DNA from: an uncultured Candidatus Entotheonella sp.
GTDB taxonomy: Bacteria > Tectomicrobia > Entotheonellia > Entotheonellales > Entotheonellaceae
Direction: 5' to 3'
NCBI GenBank assembly: GCA_951828535.1
Contig: OX639990.1
Span: 3,553,905-3,617,904 of the forward strand
DNA: 64,000 nucleotides
A program made the translations under genes and the position numbers. Below the pieces are notes generated by a model that was given only the letters and a program-made list of their open reading frames with translations, ran no database searches and was not told where the DNA came from. Each line of letters begins with the position of its first letter. The first letter of the stretch is position 1. This document shows, piece after piece, positions 37,203 through 48,627 of this stretch.

Positions 37203-38512
37203 ACAATCACCCCATCACGGTGATTGGCGGCGGTCTGGCGGGCACCGAGGCGGCTTTCCAGATCGCCAGCCGCGGGGTGTCGGTCCGGCTTTACGAAATG
37301 CGTCCCCAAACGCCCACCCGCGTGCACCACTCCGATTTCCTCGGCGAGTTGGTGTGCAGTAATTCCCTGAAAGCGGATACTCTGTCGTCGGCGCACGGCT
37401 TGCTGAAAGCCGAAATGCGGCACCTCAACTCGCTGGTGCTGCGCGCCGCCGATGCCTGTCGCGTGCCGGCGGGGTCGGCGCTGGCGGTCGACCGGGAACA
37501 GTTTGCGCGCTATCTCACTGACGCTGTTTGCCGCCATCCTGGCATCACGTTAATTCGGGAAGAGGTGACGGAACTCCCGTCGGACGGTTTTGTCATTGTC
37601 GCCAGCGGTCCTCTGACCTCGGAGGCGCTGACCGCCGACATCCAGCGTCATGTGGGGGCTGAGCAGCTGTATTTTTACGACGCCTTGTCGCCCATCGTGG
37701 CTGCCGATTCGATCGATTACACCAAGACTTTCTTCGCCTCGCGCTACGACCGCGGTGACGGCAAGGATTACCTCAATTGCGCCTTGGACCGCGACCTGTA
37801 CGAGCAGCTATGCGACGCCTTGTGCAATGCCGAGTGCGTGGCGCTGCACGCGGTGGAGCGGGAGTTGTTTTTCGAGGGTTGCCTGCCGGTCGAGGAAATG
37901 GCGCGCCGCGGTCCGCAGACCCTGGCTTTCGGGCCGCTCAAACCGGTGGGCCTGACGCCGCCGGATCAACCGCGGCCGCACGCCGTGGTGCAACTTCGCC
38001 TTGAGGATCGTCTGCGCAGCGCCTACAACATGGTGGGCTTTCAGACGCGTCTGAAATACGGCGAGCAACGCCGTATTTTGCGCATGATTCCCGGCCTGGA
38101 GCAGGCGGTGTTTCTGCGCCTGGGCTCGGTGCACCGAAATACCTTCCTGAACGCGCCGCGCCTGCTGCTGCCGACACTGCAAACAAAGCGCGACCCGAAC
38201 CTGCTGTTTGCTGGGCAAATAACTGGGGTGGAAGGGTACGTGGAATCGGCCGCGACCGGCCTGCTGGCCGGGATCAACGCGGTCGCCCTGTCCCATGGCG
38301 CCGCGCCGGTGGTGCCGCCGGCGACCTCGGCGCATGGGGCCTTGGTGCATTACATCTCCGGGGCGTGCCCCGACACTTTTCAGCCGATGAACATCAACTT
38401 CGGGCTGTTGCCCGCTTTGCCAACGCCGGTGAGCCGCAAGCGGCTGCGGCGCGAGGCCATGATCGACCGCGCCTTGACGGATTTGCGGACTTGGCAGCAG
38501 AAGGTGGCATAA
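37199..38512 (+). CDS. trmFO: Methylenetetrahydrofolate-tRNA (uracil-54-C5) methyltransferase
   Basis: A 437-residue FAD enzyme beginning ITVIGGGLAGTEAAFQIA (dinucleotide fold) and containing the family segments LGELVCSNSLKAD, RYDRGDGKDYLNCAL, FFEGCLPVEEMARRG and FAGQITGVEGYVESAATGLLAG. It makes ribothymidine at position 54 of tRNA using methylene-THF and FADH2. TrmFO replaces TrmA in Firmicutes, alpha- and deltaproteobacteria and others. It is generally absent from beta/gammaproteobacteria, so it informs lineage. The ATG at 37199 overlaps the topA stop. Confidence 0.96.
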   Translation: MNNHPITVIGGGLAGTEAAFQIASRGVSVRLYEMRPQTPTRVHHSDFLGELVCSNSLKADTLSSAHGLLKAEMRHLNSLVLRAADACRVPAGSALAVDREQFARYLTDAVCRHPGITLIREEVTELPSDGFVIVASGPLTSEALTADIQRHVGAEQLYFYDALSPIVAADSIDYTKTFFASRYDRGDGKDYLNCALDRDLYEQLCDALCNAECVALHAVERELFFEGCLPVEEMARRGPQTLAFGPLKPVGLTPPDQPRPHAVVQLRLEDRLRSAYNMVGFQTRLKYGEQRRILRMIPGLEQAVFLRLGSVHRNTFLNAPRLLLPTLQTKRDPNLLFAGQITGVEGYVESAATGLLAGINAVALSHGAAPVVPPATSAHGALVHYISGACPDTFQPMNINFGLLPALPTPVSRKRLRREAMIDRALTDLRTWQQKVA

Positions 38513-38516
38513 CGCG

Positions 38517-39458
38517 ATGCAGACCTACCTGAACGTTTTTCGAACCCATCTTGAGGACGAGCGGCAAGTGTCGCCCCACACCGTGCGCAACTACCTGAGC
38601 GATCTGCGGCAATTCCTGCAGGTCGTGGCGCAGGCGAGGGGAGAGGAGGCCGCACCGCTCAGTCATCCCGAACAGATCGATGCCGGTATGATCCGTACGT
38701 ATCTCAAGGTCCTGTATCAGCGGGGCGCCGAGGCAAGGACGTTGGGGCGCAAGCTGGCGAGCTTGCGCAGTTTTCTACAATTGATGGAGCGCCGCGGGCA
38801 CGTCGACAGCAACGCCGCCCGCGCTGTTCGCATACCCAAGGCGCCACGCCCGCTGCCCAACACGCTGCCGATTGATCACGTGTTCGCGCTGCTCGACACG
38901 CCGCAGGAGCCTAAGACCGAAATGGCCGTTCCGTGGATGCGTCAGCGCGATCAGGCCATCCTGGAACTGTTCTACGCCAGCGGTGTTCGCGTCAGCGAGT
39001 TGGCGGCCCTCGACGTGCAGAGCATCGACCTTGGGACGGGCGCTATGCGGGTGCTCGGCAAGGGCAATCGCGAGCGCCAGGTGTTCTTCGGCAAGACCGC
39101 TGCTCAGGCCCTGCGGGATTACCTCGAAGCGCGGGAGATCGGCGGCATTGGGCAGTCCGAGACAGCGCTTTTTCTCAACCGTCACGGGCACCGGCTCAGC
39201 ACGCGCGGGGTGCAGTTGATCATCAAAAAACACTGCCGCCGCACCGGCATCTCTACCCGTACCAGCCCGCACACCTTGCGGCACGCCTTCGCCACGCACT
39301 TGCTGGACAACGGCGCCGATCTGCGCAGCATCCAGGAACTGCTGGGGCACCAGCAGCTTTCCACCACGCAGAAATATACCCACGTGAGCGTCGACCGCAT
39401 GCTCGACGTGTACGACCGGGCGCATCCACGTGCGCGGCGGTCGCAGGGGAAGACATGA
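38517..39458 (+). CDS. xerC: Tyrosine recombinase XerC
   Basis: A 313-residue tyrosine recombinase. The N-terminal SAM-like core-binding domain spans about residues 1-105. The catalytic domain has Arg in [14 protein letters not shown], HxxR in [14 protein letters not shown], the His of [11 protein letters not shown], and the nucleophilic Tyr in QKYTHVS. It resolves chromosome dimers at dif with a XerD partner. It begins 4 bases after trmFO and overlaps hslV (ATGA), so it is in one operon with both neighbours. No signs of a mobile integrase were seen. Confidence 0.93.
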   Translation: MQTYLNVFRTHLEDERQVSPHTVRNYLSDLRQFLQVVAQARGEEAAPLSHPEQIDAGMIRTYLKVLYQRGAEARTLGRKLASLRSFLQLMERRGHVDSNAARAVRIPKAPRPLPNTLPIDHVFALLDTPQEPKTEMAVPWMRQRDQAILELFYASGVRVSELAALDVQSIDLGTGAMRVLGKGNRERQVFFGKTAAQALRDYLEAREIGGIGQSETALFLNRHGHRLSTRGVQLIIKKHCRRTGISTRTSPHTLRHAFATHLLDNGADLRSIQELLGHQQLSTTQKYTHVSVDRMLDVYDRAHPRARRSQGKT

Positions 39459-39982
39459 TTCGCAGCACGACCGTCTTATGTGTGCGTCACAACGGTCAGG
39501 TGGCGATGGCGGGCGACGGCCAGGTGAGTTTCAACACCACCGTCATGAAGCACCAAGCTCGCAAGATCCGCAAGGTGCATCATGATCAGGTGCTGACCGG
39601 TTTCGCCGGCGCCGCCGCCGATGCCTTCACGCTGGTTGACCGTTTCGAGACCAAGCTGGAGGAGTATCAGGGCAGTCTGATCCGCGCGGCTGTGGAGCTG
39701 GCCAAGGATTGGCGGGCAGACCGTGTGCTGCGACGCCTGGAGGCGATGCTGGCCGTGGCGGACCGGGAGACCTCGTTGATTCTCTCAGGTACAGGCGATA
39801 TTATTGAGCCCGACGATGGCATTATTGGTATTGGTTCCGGTGGTTCGTACGCCTTGGCCGCCGCTCGCGCTTTGCAGCAGCATACGCAACTCAGCGCCTG
39901 TGAGATTGCCGAAACGGCCATGCGTATCGCCGCTGATATCTGCATCTATACGAATGACCACCTCAGCGTCGAAGAGCTTTAA
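39455..39982 (+). CDS. hslV: HslV peptidase subunit of the HslUV protease
   Basis: A 175-residue proteasome beta-like peptidase. The N-terminus [20 protein letters not shown] has the catalytic threonine at position 5, so a four-residue propeptide must be cleaved before activity. [11 protein letters not shown] and [14 protein letters not shown] match the family. It assembles as two hexameric rings capped by HslU. It overlaps the xerC stop and is followed by hslU after 23 bases. Confidence 0.95.
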   Translation: MIRSTTVLCVRHNGQVAMAGDGQVSFNTTVMKHQARKIRKVHHDQVLTGFAGAAADAFTLVDRFETKLEEYQGSLIRAAVELAKDWRADRVLRRLEAMLAVADRETSLILSGTGDIIEPDDGIIGIGSGGSYALAAARALQQHTQLSACEIAETAMRIAADICIYTNDHLSVEEL

Positions 39983-40005
39983 CCCTCCCCTCAGCAGGTT
40001 GCCGT

Positions 40006-41364
40006 ATGGATGCCCTCACCCCGCGTGAGATCGTTCAAGAACTGGACAAATACATCGTTGGGCAGGACGACGCCAAGCGCGCCGTGGCGATCGCGCTGCG
40101 CAACCGCTGGCGCCGTCAACAACTGGCCCCGGAGTTGCGCAACGAGGTGGCGCCCAAGAATATCATCATGATTGGCCCCACCGGGGTCGGCAAGACCGAG
40201 GTGGCGCGCCGTCTTGCCTCCCTGGCGGATTCGCCTTTCCTCAAGATCGAAGCCTCCAAATTCACCGAGGTCGGCTACGTCGGGCGCGACGTGGAATCGA
40301 TGATCCGCGACCTCACCGAGCTCAGCAAAAACATGGCGCAACAGGAGGAGATGCGGCGGGTGGAGGAGAAGGCCGCCGAGAACGCCGAGGAACGTCTGCT
40401 GGATTTGTTGCTGCCGCAGCCGCCGAGCGCGCCGGATGCCGAATCGTCCGGCAATCTCGACGAACTCGGGCAGCAGCATTACCAGAAGACGCGCGAGAAG
40501 TTCCGCCAATACCTGCGAGATGGCAAGCTCGACGACCGATTTGTCGAGTTGGAGGTGCAGGACGGCAACAACCTGCCGATGATCGAGGTGGTGTCCGGTT
40601 CCGGGCTGGAAGACATGGGCATCCACATCAAGGACATGCTGGGCAACCTGTTTCCACAGCGCAAGAAGCGGCGCAAGGTCAAGGTCCCCGACGCCTTCAA
40701 CCTCCTGATGCAGGAAGAGGCGCAGCGCCTGGTTGACATGGACGCCGTGGTCAAGGAGGCGGTACGGCGTGTGGAGCAATCCGGCATCATCTTCCTCGAC
40801 GAGCTGGACAAGATCGCCGGGCGGGAGCGCAGCAGCGGCCCGGACGTGTCGCGCGAGGGTGTGCAGCGCGACCTGCTACCGATCATCGAGGGCAGCACGG
40901 TCAACACGAAATACGGCATGGTGAAAACCGACCACATTCTCTTCATCGCCGCCGGGGCGTTCCACGTCTCCAAACCGTCGGATCTGATCCCCGAATTGCA
41001 GGGGCGCTTTCCGATCCGGGTCGAGCTGCAGGCCCTGGGCAAGGACGACTTTGTGCGCATTCTGCGCGAGCCCCGCAACGCCTTGCTTAAGCAGTACCGG
41101 GCGCTGCTCGGCACCGAGGGTGTGGAGGTGGTGTTCAGCGACGACGCCATCGAGGAAATTGCCAGCATTGCCGACCGCGTCAATCAGCAGACGGAAAACA
41201 TCGGCGCCCGCCGCTTGTACACCATCCTGGAGCGGCTGTTGGACGACCTCTCCTTCCGCGCCTCGGATATGACGGACGCGCAGGTGGGCATCGACCGCCA
41301 GTACGTCGTGGAACGCCTCGAAAACATCGTCAGCAGCGAGGACATTACCCGCTACATCCTGTAA
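40006..41364 (+). CDS. hslU: HslU unfoldase ATPase of HslUV
   Basis: A 452-residue AAA+ ATPase. It begins [20 protein letters not shown], carries the Walker [14 protein letters not shown] near residue 60, and continues with the I-domain (residues about 108-245), Walker [13 protein letters not shown], and the C-terminal motif ISRYIL-like end (EDITRYIL) that docks into HslV. It unfolds substrates for HslV. It is the last gene of the dprA-to-hslU block before the arginine genes. Confidence 0.96.
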   Translation: MDALTPREIVQELDKYIVGQDDAKRAVAIALRNRWRRQQLAPELRNEVAPKNIIMIGPTGVGKTEVARRLASLADSPFLKIEASKFTEVGYVGRDVESMIRDLTELSKNMAQQEEMRRVEEKAAENAEERLLDLLLPQPPSAPDAESSGNLDELGQQHYQKTREKFRQYLRDGKLDDRFVELEVQDGNNLPMIEVVSGSGLEDMGIHIKDMLGNLFPQRKKRRKVKVPDAFNLLMQEEAQRLVDMDAVVKEAVRRVEQSGIIFLDELDKIAGRERSSGPDVSREGVQRDLLPIIEGSTVNTKYGMVKTDHILFIAAGAFHVSKPSDLIPELQGRFPIRVELQALGKDDFVRILREPRNALLKQYRALLGTEGVEVVFSDDAIEEIASIADRVNQQTENIGARRLYTILERLLDDLSFRASDMTDAQVGIDRQYVVERLENIVSSEDITRYIL

Positions 41365-41395
41365 AGCCGCGCCGCTGCGCGAGGAGTCATTGGTC

Positions 41396-42283
41396 ATGCA
41401 CGCGACTGACCACATCCAGCAGGCCCACACCCTGATCGAGGCTCTGCCATACATTCAGTTGTTTGCCAACAAGACCGTCGTGGTGAAATACGGCGGCCAC
41501 GCCATGACCGACGAGGCGCTGCGTGATTCCTTCGCGCGCGACATCGTGCTGCTGCAGTGCGTGGGCATGCACCCGGTCGTCGTGCACGGCGGCGGGCCAC
41601 AGATCGACACCATCATGAAGCGTATGGGCATCGCGGCGCGCTTTGAGGCGGGGCTGCGGGTGACCGACGCGGCCACCATGGAAGTGGTTGACATGGTGCT
41701 GGGCGGCAAGCTGAACAAGGAGATCGTCGCCACCATCAACCTGCACGGCGGCCAGGCGGTTGGCCTGAGCGGCAAGGACGCCAACTTGATCACCGCCGCC
41801 AAGAAACAGTTGTACCGCTCCGTCTCACCCGGCAGCCCGCCGCAATTGGTCGATATCGGACTGGTCGGGGAAGTCACGTCTGTCAACACATCGATTATTC
41901 ACACGCTGGAGACCAGCGGGTTCATCCCCGTCATTGCGCCGACGGGCGTGGGCGAAAACGGGGAAAGCTACAACATCAACGCCGACACTGCTGCTGGGGA
42001 CATCGCCGCCGCCCTGCAAGCCGAGCGGCTGCTGTTTCTGACGGACGTGGAAGGGATTCAGGACCGTGACAAGAAACTGCTGCCGAGCCTCGATCGGCAG
42101 GCCGTTGATCGGCTGCAGGATGAGGCTGTGATTGCCGGTGGCATGCTGCCCAAGGTGGAGGCGTGCTTGCGCGCTCTCGACGGCGGGGTCGCCAAGACCC
42201 ATATCATCGATGGCCGGGTGCCGCACGCGGTGCTTCTGGAACTGTTCACGGACCGCGGCGTGGGCACGGAGATAGTCCGTTAA
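41396..42283 (+). CDS. argB: Acetylglutamate kinase
   Basis: A 295-residue amino acid kinase. The phosphate-binding motifs are VVKYGGHAM and HGGGPQIDTIM. EAGLRVTDAATMEVVDMVL is the acetylglutamate site region, and INADTAAGDIAAAL the C-terminal nucleotide site. The N-terminus contains a helix before the kinase core, as in arginine-inhibited forms. The start at 41396 is selected because GAGGAG lies 9 bases upstream; a TTG two codons earlier would be too close to it. It carries out the second step of ornithine synthesis. Confidence 0.94.
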   Translation: MHATDHIQQAHTLIEALPYIQLFANKTVVVKYGGHAMTDEALRDSFARDIVLLQCVGMHPVVVHGGGPQIDTIMKRMGIAARFEAGLRVTDAATMEVVDMVLGGKLNKEIVATINLHGGQAVGLSGKDANLITAAKKQLYRSVSPGSPPQLVDIGLVGEVTSVNTSIIHTLETSGFIPVIAPTGVGENGESYNINADTAAGDIAAALQAERLLFLTDVEGIQDRDKKLLPSLDRQAVDRLQDEAVIAGGMLPKVEACLRALDGGVAKTHIIDGRVPHAVLLELFTDRGVGTEIVR

Positions 42284-42299
42284 ATAAATTTCGGATCAT

Positions 42300-42405
42300 G
42301 CCCCCTCCCCAGCCCTCTCCCGCTTGGGGGGAAGGGGATCAGAGAGCTGCCTCGCGGAAGGCTTTTGCTCCCTCTCCCCTGGAGGTAGGGGTGAGGGGGG
42401 AGCCC
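42300..42405. repeat. CT/GA-rich palindromic repeat, copy B
   Basis: Between argB and argF lie CCCCTCCCCAGCCCTCTCCC with a G-rich answer and then GCTTTTGCTCCCTCTCCCCT with GGAGGTAGGGGTGAGGGGGG. The second half matches the repeat near 20,942-20,994. It should form a strong hairpin inside the arg gene string and could attenuate transcription or set mRNA ends there. Confidence 0.7.
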
Positions 42406-42461
42406 CGGATTACCCGCCGTTTTGGTCCGAAAGTGCTCTAGCCACGGCGAAGGAAGGCATT

Positions 42462-43394
42462 GTGAAACGGGATTTACTGTCGCTCGCCGACGTGACGCCG
42501 GCGGAGATCGATAGCCTGCTCTCCCTGGCCATCGATCTCAAGGCGCGGCGAAAACGCGGCGAATCGACACCCCTGCTGGCCGACAAGGCCCTGGCGGTAT
42601 ATCTGGAGAAGCCGTCCTTGCGCACGCGGGCGTCGTTCGAGGTCGGCATGGTGCAGCTAGGTGGTGCCGTCACCACCCTGCGCAAGGAGGAGGTCGGGCT
42701 TGGCACGCGGGAGTCGGCGGGGGACGTCGGCCAGGTGCTGTCGCGGTATTACGACGTCGTCGTTATGCGCACCTTCGAGCACGACGACGTGACGGAGGTC
42801 GCGCGGCATGCCAGCGTGCCGGTCATCAACGGCCTGACTGACCTGTTGCACCCGTGCCAGATTCTCGCCGCCTTGCTGACGCTGCGGGAACATTTCGGCA
42901 GCCTGAGCGGCTTGCACGTTGCCTACGTCGGCGATGGCAACAACGTGGCCAACTCGTGGCTGCTGGGAGCCGCGCAGACGGGCTTGCGGCTGACCGTCTC
43001 GTGTCCGCCCGGTTATGAGCCGAACGCTGCCATTCGCGAGCAGGCCGAGGGTCTGGCGCGGGGCACCGGGGCAGTATTGGAAGTCGTCGAGGACCCGCGG
43101 CAGGGCGTCAGCGGCGCCGATGCGGTGTACACGGACGTGTGGGCCAGCATGGGTCAGGAAGCTGAGGCCGCGCGGCGGGCCGAGATTTTTCGCCCGTATC
43201 AGGTCGGAACGGAGTTGATGGTCGGGGCCGCTTCGCACGCCGTCGCCATGCATTGCCTGCCCGCCCATCGCGGTGAGGAAATCACCGCCGAGGTTCTGGA
43301 GGGGCCGCGTTCGCTGGTGTTCGAGGAAGCGGAAAATCGCCTGCATGCCCAAAAGGCCCTGCTGGCATTTCTGGTCAACCCGGAAGGGAGATAG
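42462..43394 (+). CDS. argF: Ornithine carbamoyltransferase
   Basis: A 310-residue OTCase with the carbamoyl phosphate motif [23 protein letters not shown] and the catalytic cysteine segment [13 protein letters not shown]. It makes citrulline from ornithine and carbamoyl phosphate. The GTG at 42462 is used because AGGAAGG ends 4 bases upstream and homology ([15 protein letters not shown]) starts at once. An upstream reading would translate the repeat. It follows argB directly without argD, which usually sits between them in related lineages. Confidence 0.94.
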   Translation: MKRDLLSLADVTPAEIDSLLSLAIDLKARRKRGESTPLLADKALAVYLEKPSLRTRASFEVGMVQLGGAVTTLRKEEVGLGTRESAGDVGQVLSRYYDVVVMRTFEHDDVTEVARHASVPVINGLTDLLHPCQILAALLTLREHFGSLSGLHVAYVGDGNNVANSWLLGAAQTGLRLTVSCPPGYEPNAAIREQAEGLARGTGAVLEVVEDPRQGVSGADAVYTDVWASMGQEAEAARRAEIFRPYQVGTELMVGAASHAVAMHCLPAHRGEEITAEVLEGPRSLVFEEAENRLHAQKALLAFLVNPEGR

Positions 43395-43396
43395 GT

Positions 43397-44619
<1,223 letters not shown>

Positions 44620-44620
<1 letters not shown>

Positions 44621-44712
44621 GTTGGATTAGACGCAGGCGTAATGATGCCAGAAGCCTTCGCGGTGCGTGGCGCGGTGGAATGTCGGATTACGCTTCGCTA
44701 ATTCGATCTGCG
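44620..44712. repeat. Dispersed palindromic repeat (GTCGGATTA...), copy 3
   Basis: AGGTTGGATTAGACGCAGGC...GTGGAATGTCGGATTACGCT then TCGCTAATTCGATCTGCGGC closely matches the arrangement at 18,551-18,640, including the GGAATGTCGGATTACGCTTC tract. It lies between converging argG and ald and could be the transcript end for both. Confidence 0.75.
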
Positions 44713-44729
44713 GCTTGATCGAAAATGCT

Positions 44730-45860
44730 CTATTGCTCGGCTTCGGCGGATAACGTCGAGGTGATGTCGGCGCGGGGCAGTTCGAAGGCCGCGGCCACGC
44801 CGGGGTGGACAACGTGACCGTTGATGGTGTTCAGCCCGCGTTGCAGGGCGGGGTTCTCCCGCAGGGCGGTGGCCACGCCCTTATCGGCCAGTTCAAGGGC
44901 GTAAGACAGGGTGACGTTGGTCAGGGCGTAGGTCGAGGTATGGGGAACGATGGCGGGCATATTGGTAACGCAGTAATGCACCACTTCCTCCTCGCGGTAA
45001 ATCGGGTCGTGGTGCGTCGTTGGGCGTGAGGTCTCCGCGCTGCCGCCTTGATCAATCGAGATATCGACGAACGCCGTCCCCGGTCGCATGTCGTGAAACA
45101 GGCTCCGGGTGAGCAGTTTCGGCGTGCGCGCGCCCGGCACCAGGACGGAACTGACGACCAGATCGGCAGTGGTTACTTCCTCTTCGATATTGGCCCGGTT
45201 GGACATGACGGTGGTGACGTGGCCGCCGAGGATGTCGTGGACGTAGCGCAGTCGTGCCGGGTTCACGTCCAGAATGCTCACGTAGGCGCCAATGCCGACG
45301 GCTACCTGACAGGCGCTCGCGCCGGCAATGCCGGCCCCGAGAATGACCACGTGTCCGGGCTTCACGCCGGATGCGCCGCTCAGCAAGACGCCCCGCCCCC
45401 CGTTTTGGGCTTGCAGACTCCACGCTCCCACTTGAATTGCCAAGCGCCCGGCCACCTCACTCATGGGCGCGAGCAGCGGCAACGAGCCGTCCTCCAACTG
45501 AATAGTTTCATAGCCAAGTGCTGTCACCTGACGATCCAGCAGCAGTCGGGTGAGTTGCTCTTCGGCGGCCAGATGGAGGTAGGTGAACAGGATCAGGCCG
45601 GGCCGCAAAAACGGGTACTCAGCGGCCAGCGGCTCTTTGACCTTGAGGATGAGGTCGGCCTGCGCCCAGACCGCTTCGGCGGAATCCAGGATATGAGCCC
45701 CAGCCGCGGCGTACTGCTGATCTGAGAGGCTGCTCCCGGCACCCGCCTGGGTCTCAATCACAACGCGGTGGCCGTGCGCCACCAGGGCGGCAACGCCGCT
45801 GGGCGTGATGGCGACCCGGGTCTCCTCGGTTTTGATTTCCTTGGGGATACCGATCACCAT
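44730..45860 (-). CDS. ald: Alanine dehydrogenase
   Basis: A 376-residue alanine dehydrogenase. It begins MVIGIPKEIKTEETRVAITP. Substrate-binding residues lie in LILKVKEPLAAEYPFL, and the NAD fold motif is VVILGAGIAGASACQVAVGI. PAIVPHTSTYALTNVTL is the conserved C-terminal section. It interconverts L-alanine and pyruvate plus ammonium. It is followed by SecF upstream on the same strand at a distance of about 80 bases and is probably independently transcribed. Confidence 0.95.
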   Translation of the reverse strand: MVIGIPKEIKTEETRVAITPSGVAALVAHGHRVVIETQAGAGSSLSDQQYAAAGAHILDSAEAVWAQADLILKVKEPLAAEYPFLRPGLILFTYLHLAAEEQLTRLLLDRQVTALGYETIQLEDGSLPLLAPMSEVAGRLAIQVGAWSLQAQNGGRGVLLSGASGVKPGHVVILGAGIAGASACQVAVGIGAYVSILDVNPARLRYVHDILGGHVTTVMSNRANIEEEVTTADLVVSSVLVPGARTPKLLTRSLFHDMRPGTAFVDISIDQGGSAETSRPTTHHDPIYREEEVVHYCVTNMPAIVPHTSTYALTNVTLSYALELADKGVATALRENPALQRGLNTINGHVVHPGVAAAFELPRADITSTLSAEAEQ

Positions 45861-45943
45861 AAGGGTTTTCCTGTCATGGTTCTAAATGGCGGGCGTGCTT
45901 CGCGCGTCTTGACAATCGCATAAGGACCGTGTGGGGGGACTGT

Positions 45944-47023
45944 CTAACTCGTGCCGCCGACAGCGAGGCCGCTGGATTGGCGGCGTGGGGTGCGTTGCTG
46001 CCAGTAAACGAGAAGCGGACTGGCGATGAAGAGGGTGGAGAAGGTCCCGGCGATCACGCCGACGAGCAGGGCGAACGCGAAGCCGCGGATGACCTCGCCA
46101 CCGAGGAGGAGCAGGGACACGATGACGAAGAGGGTCAGGCCCGAGGTGAGGACCGTGCGGCTGAGGGTCTGATTGAGGCTTTCGTTGACGACCGACGGGA
46201 AGTCGTTCCAACGCCGGCTGCGCATGTTTTCGCGCACGCGGTCGAAGATGACGATGGTGTCGTTCAGGGAGTAGCCGATGATGGTCAGCAGCGCCGCCAC
46301 CACCTGCAGGTCGAATTCGCGGTTAAAGATCGACAGCAGGCCCACAGTGACGAGCACGTCGTGATACACGGCGACCAGCGCCGCCAGCGCGTAGTGCAGC
46401 CGCAGCAGTAGGCTGAAGACCGTCGTGACGGCCAGGGCGACGACGATCAGGACGGTGGGAGAGGCATTGGGCAGCCACTGCATGATCGGGTACGTCACGA
46501 TGAAAATGGTTCCCGCCAGGGCGAGCGAGATGAGCCACTTGGCCTCAAAGCGTCCGGACAGATAGATCACGATACCCAGCACGGCGTAAAACAGGGCGAA
46601 TAGCGCCTTACGCCGCAAATCCGCGCTGACCTGCGGCCCCACCACCTCCACCCGCAGAATTTCTACCTGTTGCTGCGGGAATTTCTGCTGCAAGGCTTCC
46701 TGCAGCAGAACCGCGGTGTAGGATATGTCCTCGTTTGATTCCGCCACCCGGATTAGCACTTCCTCACTGCTGCCGAAATGCTGCACGATGCTCTGCTCAA
46801 GCCCCACCGGCGCCAGCGCTTGACGCACCACGCCGAGTTCCACATCTTGCCCGAAACCCAGGTGCAGCAGGGTGCCGCCGCTGAAGTCGATGCCCTGTTT
46901 CAGACCGCCGTGCAGCCCGATGGAGCCCAGGCCGAGAAGGATGACGACCACGGAGGCGATGACACAGACCTTGGTCTTGCCGATGAAATCGATGCGTAGT
47001 CCGCTGGGGATCAATTCAAGCAT
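45944..47023 (-). CDS. secF: Protein translocase subunit SecF
   Basis: A 359-residue RND-type SecF. The first membrane helix is followed by the GIDFSGGTLLHLGFG motif near residue 40. A periplasmic domain and five further helices follow (LTIIGYSLNDTIVIFDRVREN is the signature). It helps SecDYEG export using the proton gradient. The C-terminus extends beyond the usual ending, with a short cytosolic tail (QQRTPRRQSSG). It lies 15 bases after secD. Confidence 0.95.
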   Translation of the reverse strand: MLELIPSGLRIDFIGKTKVCVIASVVVILLGLGSIGLHGGLKQGIDFSGGTLLHLGFGQDVELGVVRQALAPVGLEQSIVQHFGSSEEVLIRVAESNEDISYTAVLLQEALQQKFPQQQVEILRVEVVGPQVSADLRRKALFALFYAVLGIVIYLSGRFEAKWLISLALAGTIFIVTYPIMQWLPNASPTVLIVVALAVTTVFSLLLRLHYALAALVAVYHDVLVTVGLLSIFNREFDLQVVAALLTIIGYSLNDTIVIFDRVRENMRSRRWNDFPSVVNESLNQTLSRTVLTSGLTLFVIVSLLLLGGEVIRGFAFALLVGVIAGTFSTLFIASPLLVYWQQRTPRRQSSGLAVGGTS

Positions 47024-47038
47024 GGTGGATGAACCTGT

Positions 47039-48601
47039 CTAGACGCTCAGTCGGTTGACTTGCCGCAGACTGAAGACCGTTTCGAAGATGGTGCGGCTGA
47101 CAAACACCGCGGTGAACATGCTGGCCGACAGGCCGATGCTGAGGGTGACGGCAAAGCCCTTGATAGGCCCCGAGCCGAACTGGAACAGAACCAAAGCGCC
47201 GATCAGGGTGGTGACGTTGGCGTCCAGAATGGCCGTGAAGGCCCTGCCAAAGCCCGCGTCGACGGCGCCGCGCACCGATTTGCCGAGCCGCAACTCTTCT
47301 CGGATACGCTCAAATATCAAGACGTTGGCGTCGATGGCCATGCCGAGGGTTAAGAGGATGCCGGCAATGCCCGGCAGGGTCAGGGTGGCGCCGAGGCCGG
47401 GGATCGCCAGGACGCCCATCAGGATGAGCAAGTTCAGGCCCAGGGCGACGTCGGCGACGAGGCCGGACATGCGGTAATAGGCCAGCATGAAGAGGATCAC
47501 CAGCGCGCCGCCGAGGATGGTTGAGCGCAGCCCCCGGCTGATCGAGTCGCTGCCCAGTGATGGGCCGACCGTGCGGTTCTCAATGATCCTGACCGGCGCC
47601 GGCAGGGCGCCTTCGCGCAGCACGATGGCGAGGTCGCGCGCTTCCTCCGGGGTGAACGTGCCGGTGATTTGCGCCTCGCCGCCGAGGATGGGTTCCTGAA
47701 TCACCGGCGCCGAGAAGATGGTGTCGTCGAGAACGATCGCCAGGGCGCGCCCCACGTTTTCCTGCGTCAGGCGACCGAACAGGCGCTTGCCGCGGCTGTT
47801 GAGCCGCATCTGCACGTAATACTGTCCGAACTGATACTGATCCGGCAACGCGCGGGCGTCGGCGAGCATGTTGCCGGTGAGGCCGGCGCGGCGCTCGACG
47901 ATGTAGGCTTGCCCCCGGACCATTAGCTGTGTCTGCGGGTCTTTCACCTTTTCGTAGAGGACTTCAGCACCAGGCGGGGCGGGCTCGTTGGGATTGGTGG
48001 CCAGCGACTGCACCAGCTTGAATTCCAATTGGGCGGTCCTGCCGATGAGGTCGATAGCGCGCTGGGCGTCTTCAAGACCGGGAAGTTGGATGACGATGCG
48101 ACGGGCGCCTTGGCGGCTGATGCTGGGCTCGCTGACGCCAAAGGCGTCCACGCGGTTGCGGATTTTCTCAAGCGCCTGATTCACCGCGTCGCTGCGGATC
48201 TGGTTCACTTCATCGGCTGGAATCTCATACGTCCAGACTTCCGGGGATTGCTCAACGGACTGGGAAAAAGGCAGCGCATTCAGCACGACGTCATTCACCG
48301 CCGCCGGCTCGGGCGGCTCGCGAAACAGCAGGCGAATCCCCTGCAGGTTGTAGGGCTCCACGGCCACAATGCCGACCCCGGAAGCCAGCAGGTCCTTGCG
48401 AACGGTTTCGGCGGTGCGTTCGAGCGATTGTTCCACTGCTTTGTCAACCTGCACCTCCAGCACGAGGTGCAGTCCGCCGCGCAGGTCCAGCCCCAGCGAG
48501 ATTTTCTCCCCCGGCGGTATGGACAGCACCAGGCTGGCAATAATCACGACGCCTACAACGGCGAGTCTGATCAATAAGGTCCGTCCCACGTTGTCTCCCA
48601 C
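47039..48601 (-). CDS. secD: Protein translocase subunit SecD
   Basis: A 520-residue SecD with an N-terminal helix, the GLDLRGGLHLVLEV motif, a large P1 periplasmic domain and the six-helix core ending with LTLGMAIDANVLIFERIREEL and FTAILDANVTTLIGAL. It is the partner of SecF; the two genes are separate here and not fused. Its stop is 15 bases before secF. yajC lies 26 bases upstream. Confidence 0.95.
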   Translation of the reverse strand: MGDNVGRTLLIRLAVVGVVIIASLVLSIPPGEKISLGLDLRGGLHLVLEVQVDKAVEQSLERTAETVRKDLLASGVGIVAVEPYNLQGIRLLFREPPEPAAVNDVVLNALPFSQSVEQSPEVWTYEIPADEVNQIRSDAVNQALEKIRNRVDAFGVSEPSISRQGARRIVIQLPGLEDAQRAIDLIGRTAQLEFKLVQSLATNPNEPAPPGAEVLYEKVKDPQTQLMVRGQAYIVERRAGLTGNMLADARALPDQYQFGQYYVQMRLNSRGKRLFGRLTQENVGRALAIVLDDTIFSAPVIQEPILGGEAQITGTFTPEEARDLAIVLREGALPAPVRIIENRTVGPSLGSDSISRGLRSTILGGALVILFMLAYYRMSGLVADVALGLNLLILMGVLAIPGLGATLTLPGIAGILLTLGMAIDANVLIFERIREELRLGKSVRGAVDAGFGRAFTAILDANVTTLIGALVLFQFGSGPIKGFAVTLSIGLSASMFTAVFVSRTIFETVFSLRQVNRLSV

Positions 48602-48627
48602 GCATGGCCCGCAAAGAGTGTTCCGGA

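Noticed and set aside
38517..39458. Tyrosine recombinase considered as a phage or island integrase
   Set aside because: Its size, motifs and place between trmFO and hslV identify chromosomal XerC; there is no tRNA or att site nearby.
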